A stretch of 64,000 bases of DNA from Spisula solida. Lineage: Eukaryota > Mollusca > Bivalvia > Venerida > Mactridae. The stretch is taken from NCBI GenBank assembly GCA_947247005.1, contig OX365947.1, positions 37,342,760 to 37,406,759 on the forward strand, given 5' to 3'. Positions 12,128 to 22,533 of the stretch are shown here, piece after piece. A model generated the notes under the pieces. That model made no database searches. It had not been told where the DNA came from and saw only the letters and a program-made list of their open reading frames with translations. Numbering within the stretch: position 1 is the stretch's first letter; each line of letters starts with the position of its first letter. The position numbers were made by a program, and so were the translations under genes.

Positions 12128-14660
12128 TGTGTCGCCTGAAAAGGCGACATATAGGTGTTACTTTTGTCATCGGCGGTGGTGGCGTCCGAATTTGCTTGTC
12201 CGAGCATAACTTTGTCACCTTAAGTTTAAATCACTCAAGATTTGCTATGCATGTTCCTTGCAATAGGCCGAAGTGCAGTGTGCAAGAACCATAACTCTAC
12301 CTCGCATAGTTTTTTAATTATTTCCCTTTGATTGATTTTATTAGAGCATTTCTTGTCCGGAGCATAATATTTGTCACCTAAAGTTTAAATGACTCAAATC
12401 ATAGAAAAACTTTGTGTAGTCACTAGAGGTCACAATTTTGACCTAATCTTTATGAAACTTGGTCATAATGATCATCTCAACAAAATCTAGGTCAAGTTTG
12501 ATATTGGGTCATCCGGGGTCAAAAACTAGGTCACAAGGTCAAATCATAGAAAAACCTTGTGTAGTCACTAGAGGTCACAATTTTAACCTAATCTTTATGA
12601 AACTTAGTCACAATGATCATCTCAACAAAATCTAGGTCAAGTTCGATATTTGGTCATCTGGGGTCAAATACTAGGTCACAAGGTCAAATCATAGAAAAAC
12701 CTTGTGTAGTCACTAGAGGTCACAATTTTGACCTAATCTTTATGAAACTTGGTCACAATGATCAACTCAACAAAATCTAGTTCAGGTTTGATATTTGGTC
12801 ATCCACTGTTAAAAACTTGGTCACAAGGTCAAATCATAGGAAAACCTTATGTAGTCACTAGAGGTACAATTTTAGCGTAATCTTTACGAAACTTGGTCAC
12901 AATGATCAATACAACAAAATGTAGGTCAAGTTCGATATTGGGTCATCTGGGGTCAAAAACTAGGTCACAAGGTCAAATCATAGAAAAACCTTGCGTAGTC
13001 ACTAGAGGTCACAGTTTTGACCTGATCGTTATGAAACTTGTTTACAATGATCAATACAACAAAATGTAGGTCAAGTTCAACATTGGGTCATCTTGGGTAA
13101 AAAACTAGGTCACATTGTCAAATCATAGAAAAACCTTGCATAGTCACTAGTGGTCATAATTTTGGTCTAATCTTTATGAAACTCGGTCACAATGATCATC
13201 TCAACAAAATCTAGATCAAGTTTGATATTGGGTCATCCGGGGTAAAAAACTAGGTCACAAGGTCAAATAATAGAAAACATTATGTAGTCACTAGAGGTCA
13301 CAGTTTTGGCTTGATCTTTAAGAAACTTGGTCACAATGATCATCTCAACAAAATCTAGGTCAAGTTCGATATATTGGGTCATCTGGGGTAAAAAATTAGG
13401 TCAATCATATAAAAACCTTGTGTAGTCACTAGAGGTCACAAAATTGGCCTAGTCTGTATAAAACTTGGTCACAATGACCATCTCAACAAAATCTAGGTCA
13501 AGCTCGACAGGTGAGCGACCTAGGGCCCTTTGGGCCCTCTTGTTATGAAACTAGGTCACATTGTCAAATCATAGAAAAACCTTGCATAGTCACAAGAGGT
13601 CACACTTTTGACTTAATCTTTATGAAACTTGGTCACAATAATCATCTCAACAAAATCTAGTTCAATTTTGATATTTGGTCATCCAGTGTCAAAAACTTGG
13701 TCACAAGGTCAAATCATAGGAAAATCTTATGTAGTCACTAGAGGTCACAATTTTGACCTAATTTTTATGAAACTTGGTCACAATGATCATCTCAACAAAA
13801 TCTAGTTCAAGTTCGATATTGGGTCATCCGGGGTCAAAAACTAGGTCACAATGTCAAATCATAGGAAAACCTTGTGTAGTCACTAGAGGTAATAATTTTG
13901 ACCTAACCTTTATGAAATTTGGTCACAATGATCATCTCAGCAAGATCTAGGTCAAGATTTATATTGGGTCATCCAGGGTCAAAAACTAGATCACTAGGTC
14001 AAATCATAGAAAAACCTTGTGTAGTCACTAGAGGTCACCATTTAAGCCTCATCTTTATGAAACTGTGTCGCAATGATTATTTTAAGCAATCTAGGTAAAG
14101 TTTGATATGGGTCATCCTGAGTAAAAAACTAGGTCCCTAGATCAAATCATAGGAAATCCTTGTGTAGTCACTAGAGGTCACCATTTTAGCCTCATCTTTA
14201 TGAAAATTGGTCATAATGAACATCTCAACAAAATCTAGGTAAAGTTTGGTGTTAGGTTATCCTGGGTCAGAAACTAGGTCACAAGGTCAAATCATAGGGC
14301 TTGCATGCACTAGGACGACAGGTGAATTATTTCCCTTGGATTGATTTTATAAGCATTTCTTGTCCAGGGCATGACTTTGTCACTATAAGTATGAATGACT
14401 CCAAAATTGGTATGCATGTTTCTTTCTGTGACATGAAATGCAGTGCGCAAGAATCATAACTCTACCTTTAGTAGTTTTTCAATGATTCCCCTTTGACTGA
14501 TTTTATCAGGACATTATTTTGTCCAGAGCATAACTTTGTCATTTTCAGTTCAGATGACTAGAGAACTTGTGAGTCGGATATGTAGCCCAATACTGGATAG
14601 TATTCCAAGAAAAATGTGCATGTCGTCAGGCGACACATGCGACTTGCGGAGCTTTTATAT
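12128..14660. mobile_element. Outer inserted repeat (GTCGCC ends) hosting an AGGTCA array
   Basis: The left edge GTGTCGCCTGAAAAGGCGAC and the right edge GTCGTCAGGCGACAC carry matching GTCGCC/GGCGAC motifs. The outer parts (12128-12394 and 14312-14660) share imperfect tandem units with GTCC.GAGCATAACTTTGTCA and GCAAGAA.CATAACTCTACC. The block splits the 60-bp minisatellite, which continues on both sides. Confidence 0.65.
12395..14311. repeat. AGGTCA-rich tandem array, about 145-bp units
   Basis: Roughly 13 units contain AAGGTCAAATCATAGAAAAA, CCTTGTGTAGTCACTAGAGG and GGTCATCCGGGGTCAAAAAC. One repeat end (GACAGGTGAGCGACC, the hairpin AGGGCCCTTTGGGCCCT, then CTTGTT) sits inside the array at 13507-13544, so more than one element end is embedded. 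The same units recur at 45955-46138, 53690-53740 and 58124-58700. Confidence 0.9.
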
Positions 14661-14790
14661 TCAAACAAATGGGTAGCCATTCTGACAAATGTACAGAATA
14701 GAGCACTGTGTGTTGTATTCAGACAAATGGGTAGCAATACTGTTGAATGTACATAATAGAGCGCTGTCTGTGTTGTGTTGCAATACAGCC
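14660..14790. repeat. 60-bp minisatellite, right remnant
   Basis: Two diverged units (AAACAAATGGGTAGCCATTC; GTACAGAATAGAGC) continue the array of 11504-12127 beyond the inserted block. Confidence 0.85.
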
Positions 14791-16633
14791 AAATGTATGA
14801 TAAGTGAAGAAATTAAGAATCAAAAGCAACAACTATTCTATTTTTAATTTTTTTATTATTTTGGGGTGTAAAAATATACAAAATAACATCGAGGGTAGAC
14901 ACATGATAGGAGCGTGCGAGACAAGATGAACAATAAAGCAACATGATGACCTGTATAATAACTTTTACAAACCAATGACAACAATATTCTGCAATACTGT
15001 ACATGTACTTTTACACTTATTACGTGGACATTTTTACAAGTCACACTTTATAACCATGAAAAATCATCAATAAAAATTAATTGATTTTCAACACATGAAT
15101 AATATATTAATAAGATCAATAATATGATGGTATATTCTGCTCATATTGTTATAACATGGTATGAGCGCTTAAAATGCATCTATTATCACAGGTCAGGTTA
15201 AAGATGCCTAATTTATAACATAGAAACTTGACATTTAATGAGAGAAAAGTACTAGTGCTCCATTTAATGTGTAGGTATTCAATCCTTCATTAAGCAAATA
15301 TATAACCCAATAAGTGATATGTCTGCTTAAATGTGGCAAGAAAAAAGCTGATGTCTAGATTTAATTACTGGTCATCATATTAATTAGCGACTTATTTTCA
15401 ATTATCCCTCACATTTAATTAAATTTTTGTCAATGCTCAATTGAAATGCACAAATTTATCGCCCCACAAAGTTGCATTTTTTACATGTATCCCAATAAAC
15501 AATTCATTTCCCAAAATACAAATTGTTCCTTTAGCGCAGCAAAGGTTGAATCTCACTACATAATATATAGCGAGATACAACCTTTTGCCCCGAAGGGACA
15601 AATGGTTGTACAATATTTGGTATTAAAATCCCTTGCTATAGTACAGAGAATTTGACACGACTCTCGACCTTCAATTAGCATAATTCAACAGCTGATATAT
15701 TGTCTATATTTATAACCCCGGTCGTATGTTTTCATCAGCGGGGAGTATCACGAAGATGCTCAAGGTGTAATACCAACACAAATCTAAAGAACCGATATTG
15801 CATGATTTACTCGCGGAAATTTATATATTCAACGCAAGTACTTTGTAATATATTCATGCATATAAAGGTCAGGATCATGTCAAATTCTCTGTACTATATT
15901 TCCTATGAAAGACATACTAACATACATAGACTTACATGAATGTTTTGTAGTGTATAAAATCAACAACATAAAAGACTGTAAAAAATTGTCAGTTTCAAGA
16001 CTTCCATGGCTAAAATTAAACCAATAAAATTGTTCAATCAAGCAAGCATTTCTTATAATCAACGTGTAATCAGAACACGTTAAATATTGCAACATAGCGT
16101 ACACAACAGTTCACCTAGTAAAAGTGGATATCTTTAAAACACACATGTTCTATGTATTCATCTCAACATATTTTATGTACTGTACACTCAAATCCACAAA
16201 ATTCATATGCAGTTCATACTGCTAAAATTCAGTACATATAAAATTTCAAGAATTGTTTGAACATTATAATTATTATGTGATAAAATATGTTCTAATAAAA
16301 CTATGAATATATTATCTCTAGATCTAAATCAATGCTTAAATAAATATATAAATAATTAAATCAACAATATCAACATAGTAAACAATAAAGTACACATACA
16401 AATAATTACAATAAAAGTTTACACACCTTAAGTGCTTATCATACAATATCAGTGCCGTTGCTTAGAAAAGAGGCTGCATGTTTATTAACCGATCACTCCA
16501 TATCAACGTAGTTTGACACATCTATATTTCCACAAGCAATGCATTGATCAAGCAAATACATTGCACATGTCAAATCCCCAGTTATTTTTAAACACAAGAT
16601 GTGGTTTAAAATACAACACTAATCTTGTATTTT
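14791..16633. other. Intergenic DNA with inverted copy of dispersed repeat B
   Basis: 15651-15895 is the reverse-strand copy of repeat B (TCGACCTTCAATTAGCATAA, CAGCTGATATATTG, TATTCATGCAT). The remainder is AT-rich with no convincing gene. Confidence 0.5.
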
Positions 16634-17010
16634 AACAAGTAATTAAGAATTGCAAGCAATACAGAAGTCCCCTACCGGTTTGAGGCCATTTTCAATGTTT
16701 CTGTTGCCATAGCAACCACAATTTTTGTCAGAATCAAAATATTTTTAAACGTGCATAATCCCCTTATTGCCCCCTATCCATATACCAAGTTTCATAAACC
16801 TATCTTGGAAACTGTTTGAGTTATGTCAGGATCCAGATTGTTTGACTGACTGACTGACTGACTGACTGACTGACTGACTGACTGACTGACTGACTGACTG
16901 ACTGACTGACTGACTGACTGACTGACTGACTGACTGACTGACGGACTGACGGACGGACGGAGGGCAAACCTATAGTCCCCTCCGGTCAAAAACCAGTAGG
17001 GGACTAATAA
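16634..17010 (-). mobile_element. HINE-like element, family 6, with long tetranucleotide run
   Basis: On the minus strand the head TTAGTCCCCTACTGG comes first, then (GTCC/GTCA)n including about 25 GACT units (16843-16942 on the plus strand). A core follows, then AACCGGTAGGGGAC, the perfect hairpin ATTGCTTGCAAT and the terminal CTTGTT. Confidence 0.65.
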
Positions 17011-17027
17011 CACTAATATAATGAAAG

Positions 17028-17252
17028 TATAGTATGCCTGAGATAACACTAGTCTTTATTTACAAATAAAAATGAAAATTAAATACATTTTCGTTATTCA
17101 TTTTTGTTCAATCATGTGCATATACACTTTTAATGATACACACTTTAAATCTACACTGATAACTGGCGGCCAGTTGACCATGCAGTGTTTGTTTATTATT
17201 AAGGCTAGAGTTATCCCCGGCAAACTATACATATATAAACAGGTTATGGGTA
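17028..17252. repeat. Duplicated segment, copy 1 (partner 18650-18930)
   Basis: Both copies run through TTTTTGTTCAATCATGTGCA, CTACACTGATAAC and a CTAGAGTTATC end. The partner contains an extra internal duplication of about 60 bp. Confidence 0.7.
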
Positions 17253-17452
17253 TATGGAGTAAAGGGTTGAATAAACAGCTAAATTTAGTAATACTATCTT
17301 CTTGATATACATATGTACATATACTAACACATACATAGGCCTTGACATTATAGAGAAAAAATATTTACTCTCATTCAGTCATTAAATTTTTCACCGTTGT
17401 ATTCATATGTTTATCACATTACTGAGGTTACTGATCCACTAGACTTCATGTC

Positions 17453-17714
17453 AACAAGAGATGTTTGTTAAACACATATGGTCCATGGCAGCCAAATAGT
17501 CAAATATAGTACAGGCCACAGTGACCTTGACCTTTGACCTACTTACCTCAAAATCGATAGGGGTCATTTACTGCTGATGGCCAACCTCCATGTAAAGTTT
17601 AAAGATCCCAGAGCAAAGTGTTTTTGAGTTATTGACCGGAAACCATTTGGTCTACCGACAGACCTACTGACATATGCAAAGCAATATACCCTCTCATCAA
17701 AGATGGGGGGCATA
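17453..17714 (-). mobile_element. HINE-like element, family 2 (TATGCCCCCC), inverted
   Basis: On the minus strand the head TATGCCCCCCATCTTTGATG leads and the end is CATATG, the hairpin TGTTTAACAAACA and TCTCTTGTT. It is a short form of the copy at 55101-55662. Confidence 0.75.
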
Positions 17715-18649
17715 ATTAATTCATAAATCCTCGGTAAGCCTTTCGAGCACAACTCAAACTTCTCACGACTTATTAAAAGGTTAAAACATAAAGCACCAAG
17801 TATAAAAATCAAACACTTTCCTAACCAAGCCCTATATAAATCATGTTTAAGTATAACTGAGCCAAACACATAAATAAAAGTAAATTTTAAAATACTGATA
17901 GTGTTTGTACATTTCTTTGCTGCATTTACCAAATTTCATTGAATCAAGCTGGATATCTAAAATGAGCAAGTAAATGTAGAACAGCAACTGCATTTAGATT
18001 GTACATGCAGTGTTCTAAATACTACGTCAAATCAGCCTTGTGACAGCCATTCAACTGTCTATGATCAAGAATATACATAGAGAATAATAGGTTAGTGCCG
18101 TGGATGAAAAAGTTTATCTGGCAAGGCGGAGGAATTTATCGAGTGAGCCATAGATCACGTGGTAAGGTGACGGATTATCACTAGTCACATGACCAGGTGA
18201 CCGACTATAGCTAAGTTTTATCGGCACCCTGTTAACTGGCAGATTTTGCCGGAAGTGACTGGATAAATACAGTTAAACGTGTGCTAGAACAAACCTCCAG
18301 TCATATGCATACAATACTGAATCCCTTTCAGCCATTTTAATTACACCCACATTATACAGCCACATGCTTTAAGCAACCACATTTGAGTTGGTCTTTGACT
18401 ACCTGTTATACTGTATTTGATCCCAAAACATTAAGAACAGTTTAAGACATGAGACATTTTATAAATCATTAAAAGCACATGGTAAACATACAATAAATTT
18501 ACAGGATAAAATACCGGTAGAAAGTTCAAAGTAAATGATAATATAGAAACACCCGAACTTTGTTCAATAATCATGATTCTGAAGTGTATCTTTCATACAA
18601 TAATGAGGATTTATCAAAACTATGGAATTTCATTTTCAATACTTTGTTC

Positions 18650-18930
18650 TATATAGTCTGCCGATGATAACACTAGCCTTTATTTACGAATACGAATTGA
18701 AAAATAAATGCATTTTCAGTGTTCATTTTTGTTCAATCATGTGCATAATCACTTTTAATGATATTAAATGCTTTTTCGGTGATCATTTTTGTTCAATCTT
18801 GTGCATAATCACTTTAAATGATATACTACATAAATCTACACTGATAACAAGTGGACAGTCAACAATGCCGTTTTTATATTATGCATGTTTGTTTATTGAT
18901 AAGTCTAGAGTTATCGCCAGCACACTATAG
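18650..18930. repeat. Duplicated segment, copy 2
   Basis: This is the partner of 17028-17252. A block containing GTTCAATC.TGTGCATAATCACTTT occurs twice in a row. The flanks 17715-18649 and 19284-20285 show no gene. Confidence 0.65.
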
Positions 18931-19037
18931 CTATGATTTCTATGTGTAAATAATATGATAACATTAGAATGTGAGTGATATAATGTAAGGCCATGTTCTA
19001 AACCATTGACAGGAAAAATGTACAACATCAGTACATA

Positions 19038-19283
19038 CACTGCCCTCCAAAAGTTCCTTCACACTCGTAATATTATATGATTTACTTACATTGACAAATA
19101 CCATTGTAATATCATAGTTTCTTTCAAATCTTATATAAATTATTGCATTGTATCATTTTCTTATTTCATTAACACTATTCCAGTATGTATCTGCAATTAA
19201 ACTTTTAAATTTTACACTTATGTTTTGTTAATTTAAGAAAATCATAAAATTTTAAGAGTGTGAAGGAAGTTTGGACGACAGTG
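19038..19283. mobile_element. Tc1/mariner-like MITE
   Basis: The left end CACTGCCCTCCAAAAGTTCC and right end GGAAGTTTGGACGACAGTG form inverted repeats of about 29 bp, flanked by TA on both sides. At 246 bp it is non-coding. Confidence 0.75.
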
Positions 19284-20528
19284 TAGTTTGATTGAAATGA
19301 TGAAATGTAATGAAATAAAAAATTAGATATATGTGATATAATACCGTTGAATAAGCAATTTTGAATCAATAAATGCTGTTAACAATGAGTATCTACAATG
19401 ATCATTAATATGAAAATGTACATGTTTCACATGACATGGTATTTATGATAAACAAACAAAACTGAGAACAGATAATGCACTTTAGCTTAGCATGTATATG
19501 TTGAGCAAGCGGAACATAACTACATTACTGACATCACTTATATACGTAGACAAACAGACCACAACAACCCTAAACATTATCAGAACAAAGCGAGCATGTC
19601 TGTATTAAATACAGAAAAACATGTGGCCCAACCATGCCACTTAATTATTCAGATTTGTACTCGACTAGGTTAAGTTTAGACAATGCAAACACCTTTTTTT
19701 TCGTTTTGTTATCAGTGAATACTTTGCTCCATCCAAAAAGATAATAGAAAGTAGAACTTTTGCTCCATCCAAGGTAGCATTACATTGAAGATCTTTTAAA
19801 AGTGCTCATTATAAACAAATTTGATAAAACCATCAACCAGTTTAATATCGTTCAGAATTACATATCATGAATGTATGATTCAATTAATCACATGGTCTTA
19901 GAAAATGCTCATTTTCCTTCAATATGATGATGCACTGTGAATATAGCATCTTGCCATATATGAATAAAGTAAAAGATATTTGCACCCACACAGATTGAAC
20001 AATAACTTATAACTCACATGACAATGACACTGACAATGAGACATTCATACAATATGAACCAAGAACAAACAACACAATTAGGATAGTATACATCAATTCC
20101 TAGAATATCATCTCTGCCTACTCGATAATGTTCATGTTGCCCCTTAGTGCGGGCTCTTCCCCAGGGTCACAAGGGGCTTGGGTACCACAGCACCTTAACA
20201 CAAGAATCAGCTTTCCCCCAGCGCCTTAAATCACAATGTCTGTTTATATTTTTGCTCTGTATAATGGCTTCTATAATGTACATAAGGCCAAAACAAAATA
20301 ATGTTGTGGTTACGGTTCCCCGACCGAGCCTATTATTTTGCTGCGACCCTACAACATTTTATTCAAAATTAAAAGCCAAAAGAAAAAAAATCGCGGTAAA
20401 ATTAAAACTGTACCGGAGGAACGGTTTTTAGCCACGCCGAATATTTTAACGGAGATTTTTACGCGCGCACCGTTAGCCTCATCGGCGAGGCGCTTTACAT
20501 ACTAAATGCATAGAGCGTCTACGACGCA

Positions 20529-21523
20529 ATGGCGAAATCATCTTCTTCGTCAATTTTATTTAATGTTTTACGTAAAAAGTGCGACCATGCTCCGGAATTG
20601 AGAGCTTTTAAAGCCTTCAGTTCCGAGACGACTTTCAACAAAATCGAATCTATCTTGAGATGTCACCAAGATGGGTTCATGGAGGTGTCTCTTGCCGCGA
20701 CTGAAGGTATGTTTTTCATGCGATGGTGGGTGGGGTAAAACAGTGACTTTTTTGTCACTGAAAAAATGTATTCGAAAGGTGGTTGTTTTTGTATTTTGTA
20801 TATGCACAAATCTTGAGGTAAGTCTATTTTACATATCTAAACATTTCTGCACAGGAGAGTCGGTGTTTTCATTAGGATAAATGAAACACCCAAGGCCAAA
20901 ACTCTCCTGAAAAATTCCATAAATTTGAACAGTACTTCTTTTGCCCCTGCTTCTAGAAGTCTAGAAGAAACTATGCTAAAAAATTTCGTGAAATGCCTAG
21001 GCTAGGGGAACCTATGCTCAATTTTTTTGTGTGAAAAGTCGAGACTGGGGAACCCATGCCCAAATTTTTTTGATGCATAAAATGTCGAGAATTTTCCTGA
21101 AAAGCTAGGGGAACCCATGCCCAATTTTTTTTTGAAAAGCTACGGGACGCGCGTGTCCATAAATTTCACGAAAAGTCGAGGCTAGGGGAACCAATGCCCA
21201 ATTTTTTCATGAAATAAAATTTGCTATGGGAACCCATGTCAAACTTAGATGGTAAACAACTGCAGCATAATTTCCAATTGGTATTTTAAAATATAGAAGT
21301 GTTTTATATATTAAATATCAAGTGGTGCAAAATATGTATGCAAATATTCTAAATATGAGTTTTTAATTGCATTGTGCATGTTTTAAGAAACTTTGTGTTC
21401 CTGTTTTATATCCTGTTTTTAAACGTGTGGGGCCATTTTATCTTTTCAGGAGGACCATGGACAAAACTAGAAGATGACAACCTGTACGATATCCCAATAG
21501 AGTCTGCCAAGTTGAAGCCATGA
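20529..21523 (+). CDS. Small two-exon protein of unknown function inside a transposon-like element
   Basis: Exon 20529-20706 joins exon 21450-21523 through a GTATG donor and a TTTTCAG acceptor in matching phase, giving 83 residues and a TGA stop. The protein begins MAKSSSSSILFNVLRKK and ends in an acidic-to-basic tail with PWTKLEDDNLYDIP. I recognise no domain, signal peptide or membrane segment. A CG-rich stretch (20460-20528) precedes the start and could be a promoter. The whole gene lies between terminal inverted repeats, so it may be a captured host gene fragment, a short accessory ORF of the element, or a chance frame. No transcript evidence is available. Confidence 0.4.
20880..21245. 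repeat. Degenerate tandem repeat in the small gene's intron
   Basis: Units of roughly 45-60 bp contain GTCGAGGCTAGGGGAACC and CCATGCCCAATTTTTTT variants, repeated about five to six times. Confidence 0.7.
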
Positions 21524-21711
21524 ATTGACCATTAATCCTTATTAAAATCAGCAGTTAAAATGGTTTTTATGCTAGATTGCCTATGTATGTATTGAAAAAA
21601 AAGCCGTTCAACAAAATAAAATAAAATAAAAAAATAAAATGTTTTTCCTACCTACCTACCCTATTTTTTTTTTGCCCGTAACCTGAACCACAACATTATT
21701 TTGTCTTGGCC

Positions 21712-22533
21712 TAAGTGCTTAAATCAGAGTTTGAGCCTTTGAATTATGGGCAATCAGGTAGTTTTCTCTACTAAATCCTTTTAAATATGCTTGTGGATCT
21801 CCCAGCGCCTTAAAAAATTCTAGGGAAGGGCTAGAATCTTATTTATTCCCTAAATAATAATCAATAGCTTTTTATTATATAGCACATCAAAAGTTTTCTT
21901 TTCAGATTGAATGCTTATTCATCGAATTGGTGGAAAACTTGTTTCAAGTCTTTTAAAAGGAAGTAAATGGGTGAAAATCAAAAACAGCTGTCTGGCTTTT
22001 GAAAATAAAACTAACATTAAGACTGTGGCCTTCTGCCTTTTGAAGAAAGATATAGAGGACATTTTTTTATTTTAATGTAATATAGAATTTTATTTCACCG
22101 AGTGATCACAGAAATCAAAATTTAATTTGCTTTGATCACAAGTAAAATAAAATTTGATCTTTAACCAAATTTTCTGTTTATTACATGCTTTAATTTCACG
22201 TATAATGGTACAGTAATTGGCTTAATTGCAAAAATTACGTCGAAATTAGAATGTCACAACGTGACAAGTATGGCCCCATAGTGACGTTACGCATAATTTG
22301 AAGCTTGGCGCCGATGACGTTGGATTTGTTTTTGAGTATGGTAATATAACAGTGATAATTTCATTTTTATATTCACTGATAAATCTCTTTAAATCATTGA
22401 TAGCAAATGATAAATAGATGATAATCCAGTAACTAATTAATACCAGTCTAGCGACTTCAGACAACTTGAGTAGAATATCACAATGTCTATCAACACCAGT
22501 ACATATACACAGATAAGAGATTCCATGATCATA
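21712..22533. other. 3' flank of the palmitoyltransferase gene
   Basis: This AT-rich sequence lies downstream of the minus-strand stop. TTTATT at 22177-22182 reads AATAAA on the minus strand and is a possible polyadenylation signal. No gene is seen. Confidence 0.3.

Larger units (their letters stand above)
20286..21711. mobile_element. PIF/Harbinger-like element with TAA target duplication
   Basis: The left end GGCCAAAACAAAATAATGTT and the reverse complement of the right end, GGCCAAGACAAAATAATGTT, form inverted repeats of about 26 bp. The trinucleotide TAA stands on each side (20283-20285, 21712-21714). TWA duplications and such termini fit PIF/Harbinger. No transposase is seen; the element carries a two-exon ORF candidate and a CG-rich leader. 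Confidence 0.75.

Noticed and set aside
11467..12218. Frames of 195-246 codons on both strands
   Set aside because: They arise from the 60-bp minisatellite; several overlapping frames are open at once, as expected from unit length alone.
12395..14311. CRISPR-like array
   Set aside because: The units are contiguous without unique spacers and the genome is eukaryotic; it is an ordinary tandem repeat.
17564..17932. 122-codon minus-strand frame
   Set aside because: Its first third overlaps a recognised HINE-like family 2 copy and the rest lacks any domain or splice support.
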